From the NCBI GenBank assembly GCA_963971425.1, contig OZ020515.1:38297198-38361197 (forward strand): DNA of 64,000 nt. The letters are read 5' to 3'. The stretch comes from Bryoerythrophyllum caledonicum (lineage: Eukaryota > Streptophyta > Bryopsida > Pottiales > Pottiaceae). Each line of letters starts with the position of its first letter. Position 1 is the first letter of the stretch. The notes below the pieces were generated by a model that searched no databases, had not been told where the DNA came from, and saw only the letters and a list, made by a program, of their open reading frames with translations. Shown here piece by piece: positions 44,494-56,112 of the stretch. The translations under genes and the position numbers were made by a program.

Positions 44494-45514
44494 TTAGGAT
44501 TCATCGGCTATGTCTACCTGCGAGCTGCTACTGGTTCTCCTACTAGTTGCAGGTGGGGCCGGAAGCCTTCTACTTCTTGACGGTCGAGCTTCGGTGGAAG
44601 GTGGATCTGAAGCGGCGGCAACATCTTCAACCTCCGTCTGCGTTGACACAAGTCCAAACACTTGGAAGGCTTGTTCAATGGCTGAAGTCTTTGCAGCTAT
44701 GGGGAAAACTATCTCAAGTACCATAGCGTTTCTGAACTGAAAAATGTAAAACAGAATGTTGTTAGAACAAAGCATCAAAATCCATTAGCATAGGGAGATC
44801 CCCCAATGTAAGGTTCAAAATCCGCGATCGCTGAAAATATAAAGTATAATTAAGCCATGAAAGTTTGAAGCTCACCAGTCCTATATATGTAAAATGAGTT
44901 CCACCAACGAAATTGACAACGACCATTTCGTCTCTGATGTGGTCTGCAAACATAGCTTCAAGTACTGACAAGTGAACTGACGAGACGCCAGGCTGCTTCC
45001 ATTGCTGAGAATCAAGGCTGGAATCTGATGTAGAATATATTGGAAACATTGGTGACTTGCCGCAGAAGTACCGCTTAAAATCCTCGGAAGTTGTATGACC
45101 CTCCGTGTGTCCAAAAATAATGACACAGTATACGTCAAAGGATTGCGCAATTGAAGGAGGAGGAAACCCGTCATCCGCAGCTGCCAGGTAGTGAACAACC
45201 TCCCATATCCAAACGTGTTTTTAATACATCTTGTTCTGCAACTTCATTGCGGAGACTACATCAAAGTACCCCTCGGAGTCAGTAAATATTACTCCGGGTG
45301 ATCTGACAAACATATTCTTGTCACTCCCGACGACCTCGTGGACGTCAAGAATTCGACCAATCTTAACGTCATCCAGAATGACTGTTTGTCGCGCAGGGGC
45401 CTCGGATGACTTGAAGAGGAAGTAGAAATACATGTTCACCTTTGGTACAGTCCGCCATTGCAGAACCTCCTCACGCGATAGGACGTCATCTAGAACCCCA
45501 CGAAGGGGGTCCAT
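44494..45514 (-). CDS. multi-exon unknown gene or 5' part of the FCP1-like gene
   Basis: Blocks with coding character on the minus strand: 45221-45514 (VPKVNMYFYFLFKSSEAPAR; SPGVIFTDSEGYFDVVSAMK), 44880-45050 (DEMVVVNFVGGTHFTYIG) and 44494-44740 (AMVLEIVFPIAAKTSAIEQA, then Ser/Arg-rich to a stop). I recognise no domain. They lie head to tail with the phosphatase region and may be its 5' exons. Confidence 0.35.
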
Positions 45515-47217
45515 GACCTCGCAATGATAATGTTCTTCAAACGACGATTGAAGCGTCTACTGGAACTCTTGCTCCGCCGTTGCATTGATATGATTATCCC
45601 ACATTTTCTTGACAAACTCAGGCAATGGTTCAGGTTTACTACTCTTGTTGAGATGCCATACCCAACAACAACAACAACAACCGCACTCAACGACCAAAAG
45701 TACAACAGTGGCCAGTTGCAAGTATTTGACAACAACCGATAGAGCTCCTTCATTTGTCCTTGCACTTGATAAAAAAAAATTCCTTTCAGACACAGATTCA
45801 ATGCAATACTTGACCAAAGAGAATCACAGACTATTCCAGAAAACCCCTCTTGAAAACCAGTTGTTTCAGATGTAGTACCATAATTTGCTCTATTCAAAGA
45901 GAGCTCACGGCTTTTATTCAACCATTGATGATGAACACCATAACAGATTCACAGACTCATGATATTAAACTTTGCTGACAAATTTTCTTACGTTTCCAAA
46001 AATATTAAGCTTTGTGGCAAAAAAGTTGATGAGCACGATCGGTCGAATCATCGACCATCAGAAGGCCAAAGAACACATTGATGCGTACTTCAGGCGGATG
46101 GAAAGCCTTTCAAACAACACGAGGATTGCATGGAACTTTGGAGGAACGGGTGGCAGGCAAGGAAGAAGGTGGACGGGCCGAAGAAGATTGGGCGACGTCC
46201 GAGCATGGGGGAGGGTCTGCGCGGGCAAGGATGGGGGCCGTTTGGAATTTGGGCTACAGGGTCTACCATCTCCAATATATACTCGTGGGCCGATGAGGGC
46301 TGCTGAGCTTCAGATGACCATTTCGGTGCTTGTCCGAGGAAGTTAGGTTTTGGATGCGGTTTGCGTGCGTATTCTTAAGTGGTGGTTTTTTGTGCGATCG
46401 GTTTTGTGTTCAACCAAATCCAAGAACGATGAATAGCAGGTTGAACGACACCACGACGATCGACACAACTTGTCTGCAAAATCACCCCAAACCAATCTCA
46501 AGAAACAGTTCAGACACATGAGCGATTAATCAAAGAGCGGAGCCAAAGAACCGAGCTGATTGCGCCGCCTCGGAGGAAAACGATGAGTGCGGCCGCTTCG
46601 CTACTCTCCGCCATGGCAGTGCCGTGAGCTCCCCTCGCAGGAACTACCCGATGCCCTATCCGATGCCTGCCTTGGCCCACTACCTTGGAATAGTCAGACC
46701 AGATTCTCCTGCCCAAGCCTGCCTGCCAAGGTCCGATTTTGAAAAAAATGTTAATAACTTTTGTTCACAATGTTTGTTTTTGAGGAAAATCATATGTGCA
46801 GAAAGCTTCAACAGAACTCTAAGTGCTCAATAAGTTTCAAGTCAATCCATGCAAATCGGAAGCAGAAGTGGCCTGCCCAAAGCACACTTTGTCCCCTAGG
46901 GACACTCAGGCTCTTAGGGGTTAATAAAGAAAAAAAAAAGGTAGATAGATTGAGAGAAGGGACCAGTTACATTAATATATTGAATTAGATTGAACCGCAC
47001 AACAATTCAATCTCTCAATAAAAAATCACCTCCTCCACTTCACCCGATTTTATCAAGCTAGCGACAAGCTTCCTTGCTTCCATGACCATCTCATCTGGAA
47101 AATCCTTGAGCTGATTGGCAATTTTGCAATATTCAGCTTCCTCAGCCTTTGCTTTGAGTTGCCACTGCTTCGTTAATCGTCTACTCTCTTCTCTTCGCGC
47201 CTCATGCCATTCCTATA
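45515..47217. other. no supported gene
   Basis: Contains a GTTGTT/AACAAC run near 45658-45682, GC-rich DNA at 46140-46260 and AT-rich DNA after 46740. Overlapping short frames only. Confidence 0.4.
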
Positions 47218-47249
47218 AACAAGGAGGTTTTGCAAATATTTACTTTACA

Positions 47250-47966
47250 GAACAAGAATGGATCAATCCAACTCCCTCTTTGACTTTCTCATGGGACAAC
47301 TCTTGAAGTGATGGAGCGAGAGTTCTAACAAGACTTGATAGAATTTATATATTCCTTGACTCGACAGCGAGTGGTAGGAGAATTATTGATCACCAAATCT
47401 AGGGAGATAGTACCAGATCAGACCATTACCTTGTGAATATACCTATTGAGCTTGCCACAGTCATCTCTCGCCTTAGCAAATGGATTATGTCTTCCACTTA
47501 CCTAGAAGATGCGGACCTATTAATTAGAGGGACGTGGTCCAAGGCACCCCATAATGCCGCATTTTTCTCAAAACTCAAAAGGGTGGTATGCATGTATGGA
47601 CGTTTTTGCACATACCAGTCAAAAAGACACCGTGGGATAGAAGAAGCCTTATGTAGGAACCTAGATCATAAATCTAACCTCCTTCATATTGATCCTCAAT
47701 CAGGCCTACTCCAAGAGGAGGTTCAAACTATCAAAACACATCTAAGGAAATTTGAAAAGAAAAAAATAGAGGGGAGGAAAGTACGATCACGTGCCCAATG
47801 GCACCTACTAGGTGATTGGATGACTTCGGAGTTTTTCCAAGCAGTCCGCAAAGTGCCACAAAACTCTACTATCACAGAGCTTATTAACAGTCAAGGCAAT
47901 TTAAAGCATGAGAGTAATGATTTAGAACTTATCTACTCCGATTACTATGGGTTCCTCTTTTCATAG
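47250..47966 (+). mobile_element. LINE (L1-like) fragment, endonuclease end to start of RT
   Basis: The reading begins with the end of an AP-type endonuclease (RLDRIYIFLDSTASG then RSDHYLVNIPIEL) and continues into the linker before reverse transcriptase. The linker has a typical SRAQWHLLGDWMTSEFFQAV, then ITELINSQGNL and a YSDYYGFLFS end. One stop (TGA after SWDNS near 47308) and a TAG near 47369 interrupt the endonuclease end. The linker itself is open for 177 codons. RT, the C-terminal part and a poly(A) tail are missing, so it is a dead internal fragment. Confidence 0.7.
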
Positions 47967-48252
47967 CGATTTGGTTCAACTGTTTTAACAGCAGCCTCAA
48001 GTTGGACTTGGGCATTCCAACCCATAGCAAAACAGTGTGAACAGCCAAACACATGCACGAACATATTGTACTATATATCCACAGCTCAAATCAGCCTTGA
48101 CCATAGACATAATTCAGACATCAAACTTCTTATTTCCAGGACTCTCAAAAATACGGAACCATACGGAACTTGATCATGTTGATTTAGAATCAGTACATTT
48201 TCTTAATGTCCATAACCAACTATAGCGGCACATTCCAGAAGGAAACATGCTT

Positions 48253-50330
48253 TTAAGCAACCGCAGGAGAGTGCCCATTCGGGTGCATTCCGACGCACTT
48301 GTGAATCAAGGATGAAGTCCGACTACATGCTTGTATCAAACAAATCTCTTTAGCATCAACTGTGACATCAACGTCATCATGAATGTCATCATCATCTGCT
48401 TCAATTGCACAAGAATCCGATCCATGAGCCACGATCAGAGTATGCCAGGACTGATGCAGCTCTTGCACGCTCAGGCACCCGGAGACGAATCCTGGGACAA
48501 ACAAAGGTCCACCAGGCGCTCCCAGTGTTGCGCTCCCAATTGAGGCTTCCATCTCTTTGAAAATAAGTAAAGCAAATCAATAAGAACTGATTCAACCTAC
48601 ACCCTAAACGCCGTGCCCATGAACCCATAACCCAAGAAAAAAATAAGGAAGTAAAAGCGATCAAGTTCAATTGACAGTCCCAGGTGCACGAGCTAGAATA
48701 ATAGACTCCACTGCACAGGGACCTCTTGGCATCCAAATCGCAGCCTTCCAAGAACAAAACCTAACTTGACATCACCTTAAACCCTAAACCCTAGCCTCCA
48801 GGAAAAGAGTCTATAGAGCTGCGAGCATCATTTTCAATCTACCTCCATCCATTCCTCACAGTAGCTACAACTTGAGAACTGAAAGAAAGAAAAGACAAAT
48901 TAGCGACATACCTGCTGCATAGGATCTGATAGCCAAATACCATTTGATGCCACTTCAGCAGATTTTTTTTGGAAAGGAGCTGCTGAATAAATCTCTCAGC
49001 ATTCGCTGTTACATTGAAACCTTCCCTAATGAAGTGCAGAAGTCGGCCAAGTTGATACATGTCAGACATTTTCGTATAGACCCCGTCATCCAATGTATCG
49101 CTGCTCCAATTGTGTAGAGAAAATTTACGCACTTCGTTAGGACACTCAACTGCTACTTCCAGGTCTATGTTCCTGAACGTTTCAATATGTTCCTGAACGT
49201 TTCAATTTACCATGCATCAAGTGAGGAAGAGAGGAGCATCCAGCTGCAACTTCATACGCCTTCCTTACCGCATACATTGTGGTCTTCGCAATACCGCAAT
49301 TACTTTCAGAGTTCTTGACACTTTTCCGAACATACTCAGGAAAGAAGTCTATTGTCCTGTCTCCATGTACATCCTTAGAAAACAAAGCACGGTTGCTTGG
49401 GACTTCCCGCACTACGTCTACCATGCTACACAATAAGTGATAAGCATAGCCCAGGCTAAGAAAAAACTTGCATCTATGCTCAAAAATGTTAAGGTCAAGA
49501 CATGGAGAGATCTGACTGAGGTCATGACCGCCGTTCTTGTCCACATAAACCCATTGAAAAAGTGAGCATGCTGCAACATATCCGAGTATAAATTCCAACT
49601 CTCCATAGTAGACTGGGGATAGCATTGTCACCTTCTTCCTCAGATCCTCTTCAGCTGCCAGCAAGTTCTTGACCTTGTCTTCACCGACAAGCAGGGTGCG
49701 TCCAGAGGCCACACAGAGCATATCAGGCCTCGACATATCTAAAGTAACATCCGAGTAACTATCCCCCGTCTTTTTGCTACAATAGAAAAACAGAGTGTGA
49801 ACAAGTTTGTCGGTGCTAAATTCTTGGAACTTGGAAAAAAAATGCATTCAGTTGGTAGCCCACGAACAATCCACGATCCAGAATATCACATGTCAAACCG
49901 GCTACCACCAAGGCGGGTAGCATTGAATCATCTGCCTCTTGAAGATACTCGCCTGTAGTAGAGTCTACTGCTGAGCGTGCACGATACATTTTTCTGGTCA
50001 CGGGAAGCTTCCCACATACACCAGGGAACAATACCCTAGTAACATCAGCCTTATTGCTTGGAAGCGCAGGTATTATTGGAGACATACACTCAATCCACTT
50101 ATAAAGATTCGTCCAGTGGCTCTGCATTTTTTGTCAACTGGTCAGTTCACCGTAAAAGCATGTCAGCACAAGTATAAATAAGCATGCCCAAAGCAACAAG
50201 CAAGCATAGTTGAGCACACAAGAATCATCCGACAGACCACGGATTCTAAGATTTCATACCTGCCGATGCCGATGATTTTTGCACGGATCGAAGACCGACA
50301 TTTTCTTGCAGGAGAAGTTGATCGCGGCTG
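48253..50330 (-). pseudogene. protein-kinase-like gene (CRN-associated type), decayed
   Basis: Minus-strand blocks in gene order: about 49860-50127 (STTGEYLQEADDSMLPALVV), 49182-49847 (YYGELEFILGYVAACSLFQW; FLSLGYAYHLLCSMVDVVRE; DRTIDFFPEYVRKSVK), 48839-49132 (DDGVYTKMSDMYQLGRLL, like a kinase C-lobe) and 48253-48549 (acidic tail). The layout recalls kinase-like proteins seen with Crinkler-type genes in fungi and some mosses. Catalytic HRD and DFG are not visible to me. It appears broken in a few places. The family call is tentative. Confidence 0.45.
48773..48796. repeat. short telomere-like stretch
   Basis: Two to three CCCTAAA units inside the intron-like gap of the kinase-like gene. Confidence 0.6.
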
Positions 50331-50549
50331 CTAATCTATTGCAGGAGAATACTGATCTGCTGATTGCGGCTGCTAATCTGTTGCCGTAAAAACTGCAGCT
50401 TCTCTTCAAGAGACTTTCACACTTCTGTTTCTAAAGCGATGGCAATCTCTTTTTCCACCCCTCTGATCTCCCCTCTCTGCTCTTCTATCTCCCGTTCCTT
50501 CGTTATTATCATCGTATCCTCTATCACTTCCCGCCCCCTCTTAGACCGG

Positions 50550-52300
50550 TGATGTATTGGAATTATTGCCGTGGGGTATCAAACACTTAGTCTCGGGTGT
50601 CAATATCTAGGGTAACTAGTAGATTGCTATCTACTTTAGTGGCAGTTCAATATGTGTTACCTGGGAGCAGCACTCAGGAGTAACTGAGTTAACTGCTACT
50701 TAATGTTGTGTTAACAATGACTCCAACACTCCTCCCCAATAGTTAACCTCTAAAAGCGTGGTTGTCTCTTGGGAGGGACACAACGGACTTTGGACAGGCT
50801 GGTATAGTTTCACATTTTTTTCAGATCATATTGAAATTTTCTGAGCATGTGGAGCTCATCAAGAGCTTTCAGGACATCCAAATTTTGTAGAAATCCGACA
50901 CTGTATGCTAAAGTTATAGCCTTTTTTCTGCAAATTGCACCTTGATGGGCAGTTTGGACAGGGGAAATATCCATTGACTTTTTGGGGGCCCGTGCATTGT
51001 AGCACAATCCAGCAATGCACTAGGGCAACAAGACCAAATGGCTGCAAACCTTTAAACCTCCATAACTTTCTCAAAACTTATTGGAATTAAGCATATGAGA
51101 TGTTTTTTGACATCTACAAAAAATTTAGATGCCAAAAAACATCTCATATGCTCAATTTAGACGCTTTTTGAGAAAGTTATGGCAACCCAACGGTTTATTT
51201 GAGTTTGCCCAAGGAATTTTATGTATTGAATGACCTTATTAGCTTCTAATGACAATATATATTAGAGAGTTTATGTTTTTCTCGTTTTTCTTTTGGCTAC
51301 ATTTTCTCAAAGCTAAAATCTTCCAATCTATTGTTCAAATTTATTTTTTTCTAAATTTTGCCTTGAAAATAAGACTTGCAAAAATGCATAATGTTTGTTG
51401 TATTTTTCATACATGTATGCAATGCAAGTCTATATATGGTGTGTTATATGTCTTTTTTTACCTTGAAAATTTATGGGGATGTGTCTAACATGCTAGTCAT
51501 TATGTTGAATCAATAAGTTCAGCACCCATAGTGCAAATGTTTTTCATAACTGGTGGTCAAACACTTCGAGACATTTGGGGTTGGGCATAAATTTTTTTAT
51601 TACATGAACTTAAATTGTTTATATCTTTCAATCCATACGGTCAAATGTCAAGAAATTTTTTCCACACGTTTTTGCTTATATTTTATACAAGATCCTACGG
51701 TTAGATTTTTGAAAAAATAATGAAAAATGATTCTCAAATTGAAAGGACTAGAAATGGCAGATTTGAGGACTTTTTGAGGAAATTGAGGCTTAGGCCTTTA
51801 GGGGTTAAAAAATTGATTTGTGATAGAACCTATGCTAGGAAAAATCTCACAGATAGAAAAAGAGTGTAACTTCTACTAGGGAACTAGCTTATGCAACAAA
51901 CTCATGCTAGCCTCTTGTACCAATCTCCTATGAGTATAAGCCGGAAGAGCTTAGGTAAGCATGTCTGCAATGTTGTGTGCTAATTCTATCTTATTCACTC
52001 CTACTTGGCCGGATTGAATGAGATCTTGAGTGAACCTAAATATCTCTGGCTAGATGTGTTTCGTGCGGTCAGTCTCGATAAAGTCAGACGCCACTTGAGC
52101 CATACATGTGGCGTTCTTTTTGAAGATGTCTACCTAGTATTTTCATCAGACTTAAATCCTACATCAACATAACCTATGTGGAGAGCTCCTACTGCTGCGA
52201 GGTACTGAGTTTTGTCAAGGAACTCCTCCTTCTCATCTTCGCAAGGACAGTAAAGGTCATCCAGAGATCGATTTCGAGCCATCATGGGAGCGGAAAGAGG
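50550..52300 (-). mobile_element. Ty1/copia fossil, minus strand, with nested insertion
   Basis: On the minus strand, the end of a copia RNase H is readable near 51900-52280 (QVASDFIETDRTKHI; FTQDLIQSGQVGVNKIELAH; NIADMLT; THRRLVQEASMSLLHKL). A polypurine tract (complement of ctcctccccaat, 50729-50740) and a short LTR at about 50550-50728 (TGTTGGAG on the minus strand) lie 1.1 kb further on. The two parts are separated by unrelated AT-rich DNA (about 50760-51850), best explained as a later insertion. The rest of the element is missing. Broken, with several breaks; it looks older than the copia remnant at 2430-3580. Confidence 0.7.
51058..51183. repeat. inverted repeat of about 56-bp arms
   Basis: Inner arms 51091-51114 and 51128-51151 pair over 24 bp with one mismatch around a 13-bp loop. 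Outer parts (ccataactttctcaaaa on the left, its complement on the right) extend the stem imperfectly. It lies in the DNA nested in the minus-strand copia fossil. Confidence 0.8.
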
Positions 52301-53778
52301 ACTAGCTTGGTGTGGGAGTGCAAACTCCTACTTAGTTAGCCCCTACCATAAAAATTAAATAAAATAATTTAATTAGTTTAAATTAATGGTTAGTTCATTA
52401 AGAATGCTTAGAATTAAGTAGATTAGTAAATAGGAAAATTAGAAGAATCCTTAAGTAGTTAAGATTAAGAAGTGTGTCAAAACTATGTTTTGGGTGACCA
52501 GCATAAATTACCATTTATGCCCGGGAAACTAAAACTAGAATCCTGGGAGACATTTCGGGTATGGGATAGACTATTTTAAAAAAAACTTAACTTTTAAATT
52601 ACTTTGTTTGTGATTCACTTAGTTAGTTAGATTCCTTTTACCTTTTTATTTTTAAATTTCTTTCTCATCTCTTTTTTTAGACTCATACTTTTTAAAAAAT
52701 GTTTTCATCCTATCTCTTTTTCTTTTGTAAGTTTGTGTTAATTTAATCTCTTTTGGTTCTCTAATTGGCTACTTCAATTAAGACCCAGACTATGCATGGT
52801 TTGCATGCAAGGACAAAAGTCAGAGACTATAGTTGAGAGGAAGATCAACAGATAGAATTTGAAGTATTAGAGCCAGCCGAGAGAATTGAGAAGACATGAT
52901 GTGACATAATCAAGAGTGAGCAGATTGAGAAATTCATTTTGGAGCAACAACCGAGGGTAGATGCGAGTGAGGGTAGATACGAGTGCAGATCATTGTGTGA
53001 GAGAAAATTCACTGGTTAGGAGTGGGCGGACTATTCCATTGTACTTGGAGAGAATAATCAGGGTTGTGTTTGGAGAATCAGTGCGGGAGCCAGGCTGTGA
53101 GAGGGAATAATCACGGCCAATAGGAAAAAATGAGCAGATTGTTCAGAGCGTGGGGAAGAGCACGAAGTCAGCACGGTGGGAGGAAATCAGGCCGCGAGGG
53201 CCAATTAGAAAATCCAATGCGGGAGACAGTCTGATTGGGACGGAAGGAGAATTTGCCAAGCGTGGAGGCGAGGTGGGGAAAAATCACGTCGCGGGCGGAG
53301 ACAGGAACAGGCTGTGCGGACTGTGGAGAAAAGTCAGGAGAGCCGAAAAGAAATAACCAGCGTTAGGAAAGGGAATCGGGGCCAAATCAGCCCGATCGGG
53401 GTAGTTTGGGGGGCAAGCAGGGAGCACAGGCCAATAGGGAAAATCAGAGCTGAATAGTGACTGTGATGAGAGAAAGAAGAGGCAGTGAGCAGTCCAGCAC
53501 GGTAGGGAATAATCACGACTGTAGGGAATAATCAGCACAAGGAGGGGATAATCAGGCCATGGGGAGAGAACGTGCTGGGCCAAGAAAAGTCACATCAGGC
53601 CATGGGGGCAGAGAATAAACAGAGAATGTGGGGACAAGTAGTGCGGGGCAAAGAGATTTAAACCGCAGGGAGAATAATCAGATTCAACGGGGGAAGAGCA
53701 AAATCAAGGATCGTGAGCGGAGGGAGAGCACTCGGTGGAGCCAAGGCCGGTGACGAGGGCGGACTGAGCGCGGCAGGT
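52300..53778. repeat. AT-rich then purine-rich degenerate repeats
   Basis: From about 52850 the plus strand is purine-rich, with many variants of 'gggaataatcacg' / 'gaataatcagg' (for example 53051, 53105, 53278, 53504, 53526, 53547, 53672). Spacing is irregular. No gene is supported; frames here are low in complexity. Confidence 0.5.
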
Positions 53779-54707
53779 CAACGGGGAAGCAAGCTGCTTG
53801 GGGAAAACTGCAACAGGGCCAAAACAACAGTGTGCGAGGCAAGGAGCGGTGAGCAGCAAGTGCAATTTCGGTCCCGACCGAGCAATTTTCCCATAAATAT
53901 GGACTGAACTAGTACAAATTTAGGCACAGGGCCATACTTCAAGCCATGAGACCCATAAAAATGGTGATCCACTTTAACACAACTCACTTTTAGTATACTA
54001 AACCCTGAACCCTAACCCACCCACCTAACCCTAAACCCTAAACCCAAACCCACAACCTCAAAATTATGCGCTGCCTCAGGATCATTTGGATTTTCATCTG
54101 GATGAACCACCCTTGCCTGTAATCGCAAAACAAGACCACGTTCGTTAGAATATCTGATCATCTTTACCTGTTTTGTTTATACGACGTAGTCAGGTAGGTA
54201 GCATGTTGCCAATCCTCACTGATCTAAGATAATTCACTCAGAATCGGGCAAATGACCCTCACTCAGAATCTCACTCAGAATACCCTCTACACAAAATTGT
54301 GCAATTAGGTTGCCTTTACTATTAGGTTGCCTTACCCAACAAGGTTACCTTGTGACTCAGCATATGTTCACGTGGAGCTACATTGGGGAGAGAAGATCAG
54401 CGGAGGGTGTACAGACGTTGTTGCAGTAACTGTAAATTTTTATTTAGTGTAGAATCTCGAGAAATTGGACAATTTTACACAATTTTACAAATCTAATTGC
54501 ACAATTTTGTGTTTGTCTTTGGTACATTTCTTTTCTATCCAGCGTCAGGTGTAAAGTCGGCCTTAGGCCAGTGACCGGATGAATGATAAGTCTACGACAC
54601 CAGCAGATTATGATGGATATCATCTAAAACCTTGGTACATTTTGCTTTTGTCCGGTCGCTGGTCTGAATCGGGTCTTCTTACAACAGGTTCTGGTGCTCC
54701 AACCTGA

Positions 54708-56043
54708 GTGAGCGTCATGGAAGCAGCGCGCGAAGCTGTTGAGGCGCTGCCACGACTACTATGGTCCCACATTCAGCATCATGTCTATTTAGGGCTGACG
54801 ATGTATTTGATGAGGTCCACGGTGGGTTTGGATGTTTCCTCTGCTGCTTCGCGGGATCGTGATCGTGCGCCATTGTGTGCGCGGACCGTTTTGTTCAATA
54901 ATGTGATTCGCTGTTCCAGTGCCGCCCGGGTTTTCCCACTCGCGTTCGGCGTCTCTTGCTGATGTATGTGGTAACCTTCTCAGTGCGAGTGGTAGTATGA
55001 TTTCATGCTTCTGGGAGCAAAGTTTAGGGATTCTCGCTGTGTCTACTTCGAAGAGGTTCTGAGTTGAGTGCGAGGCCGAGCGCTTTCTTTCACTTCAGCT
55101 TTGATCCCGAATGGCCTAATCACGTCAATATTGATACCATCGACCTGGAACGGGTTTCGGAGTGCAACTCGATCGTCCATCTGGTGTGTCTACAGCTTCC
55201 GTTTGGTGAGTCTCTAGATTCAGGGTTTCCAGCTGTGTGATCTGTGTGATCTTCTGCTGCAAGTACTGTTGTTCTGGAAGTGCACACGAAGCTCAAGTCT
55301 GACATGGGGTTTCACTTGGTGTGCTGTATATCGACGTTGCAGGTGGTCTTCGGTTCAGTTTGTTCTTGAACGAGCTGGGCAAGCTACGGATGAGGGGATA
55401 AGTCGGCTCGGCGTGGGTGATCGTCCCGCAATTCGTGCTAGCTCTTTGGAGTTGTCTGCAGAAAGAGTCGATGCTTGATGTTTTAACTACCTTATCTGGA
55501 GTATCACAACCGTTGCGGAGGCCAAGACTGGTAAGTAATAGAGTATTTCCAAATATTGTGCACCGACTGTGAATCAAACGGTAATCGATGCTCCTTGGTG
55601 CCTACACTTGTATTGGTGTTGGTTGTTGTCGGGGGAGTGCTCTCGCTGACTCTAGTCAAGCATCGGCTTTAGTTTTGCAGCTGCGGATCGGCTCCTTGGA
55701 TGCGAAGGTAACTTACCTGCTCGTTCGCTATCTTTGTTCAACGTTTGGTTCAATGATTCAAGAAGTAGATTGCGGTGCGTGGCATTAGAAATTGCAGTTT
55801 TGTCTGCCCCGCAATCGAAGTAGTAGTTTGTTCTTACTTGGGGTTTCACTTGGTGTGCAATTTATGGACGTTGCAGGTGATCTTTGGTTCAGTTCATTCT
55901 TGAACGAGCTAGGCAAGCTACGGATTGATGAGGGGATAAGTCAGCACGTTGTGGGCGATGCTCATATCTTCTACTTGATGTACTTATCGTCCTTTCCAAA
56001 CTTACAGTTATCTTCTGAACCCACTTCGGAAACTAGCTCGTAA
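54708..56043 (+). CDS. small spliced gene upstream of HET, copy 2
   Basis: As at 22906-24237: MSVMEAAREAVEALPRLLWS at the start, HFSFDPEWPNHVNIDTIDLE in the middle and the last exon FSSFLNELGKLRIDEGISQH to TAA 56041-56043. The first exon has two small indels (near 54865 and 54925) relative to copy 1. The duplicated exon pair (about 55307 and 55841) is present here too, so that duplication predates the duplication of module B. Confidence 0.35.
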
Positions 56044-56112
56044 AGTTGGACTTTGGTACTCTATCGATTAAGGTTGCGTGCGTTCGATCCGTTCTGTGCG
56101 TGAGGCTATAAG

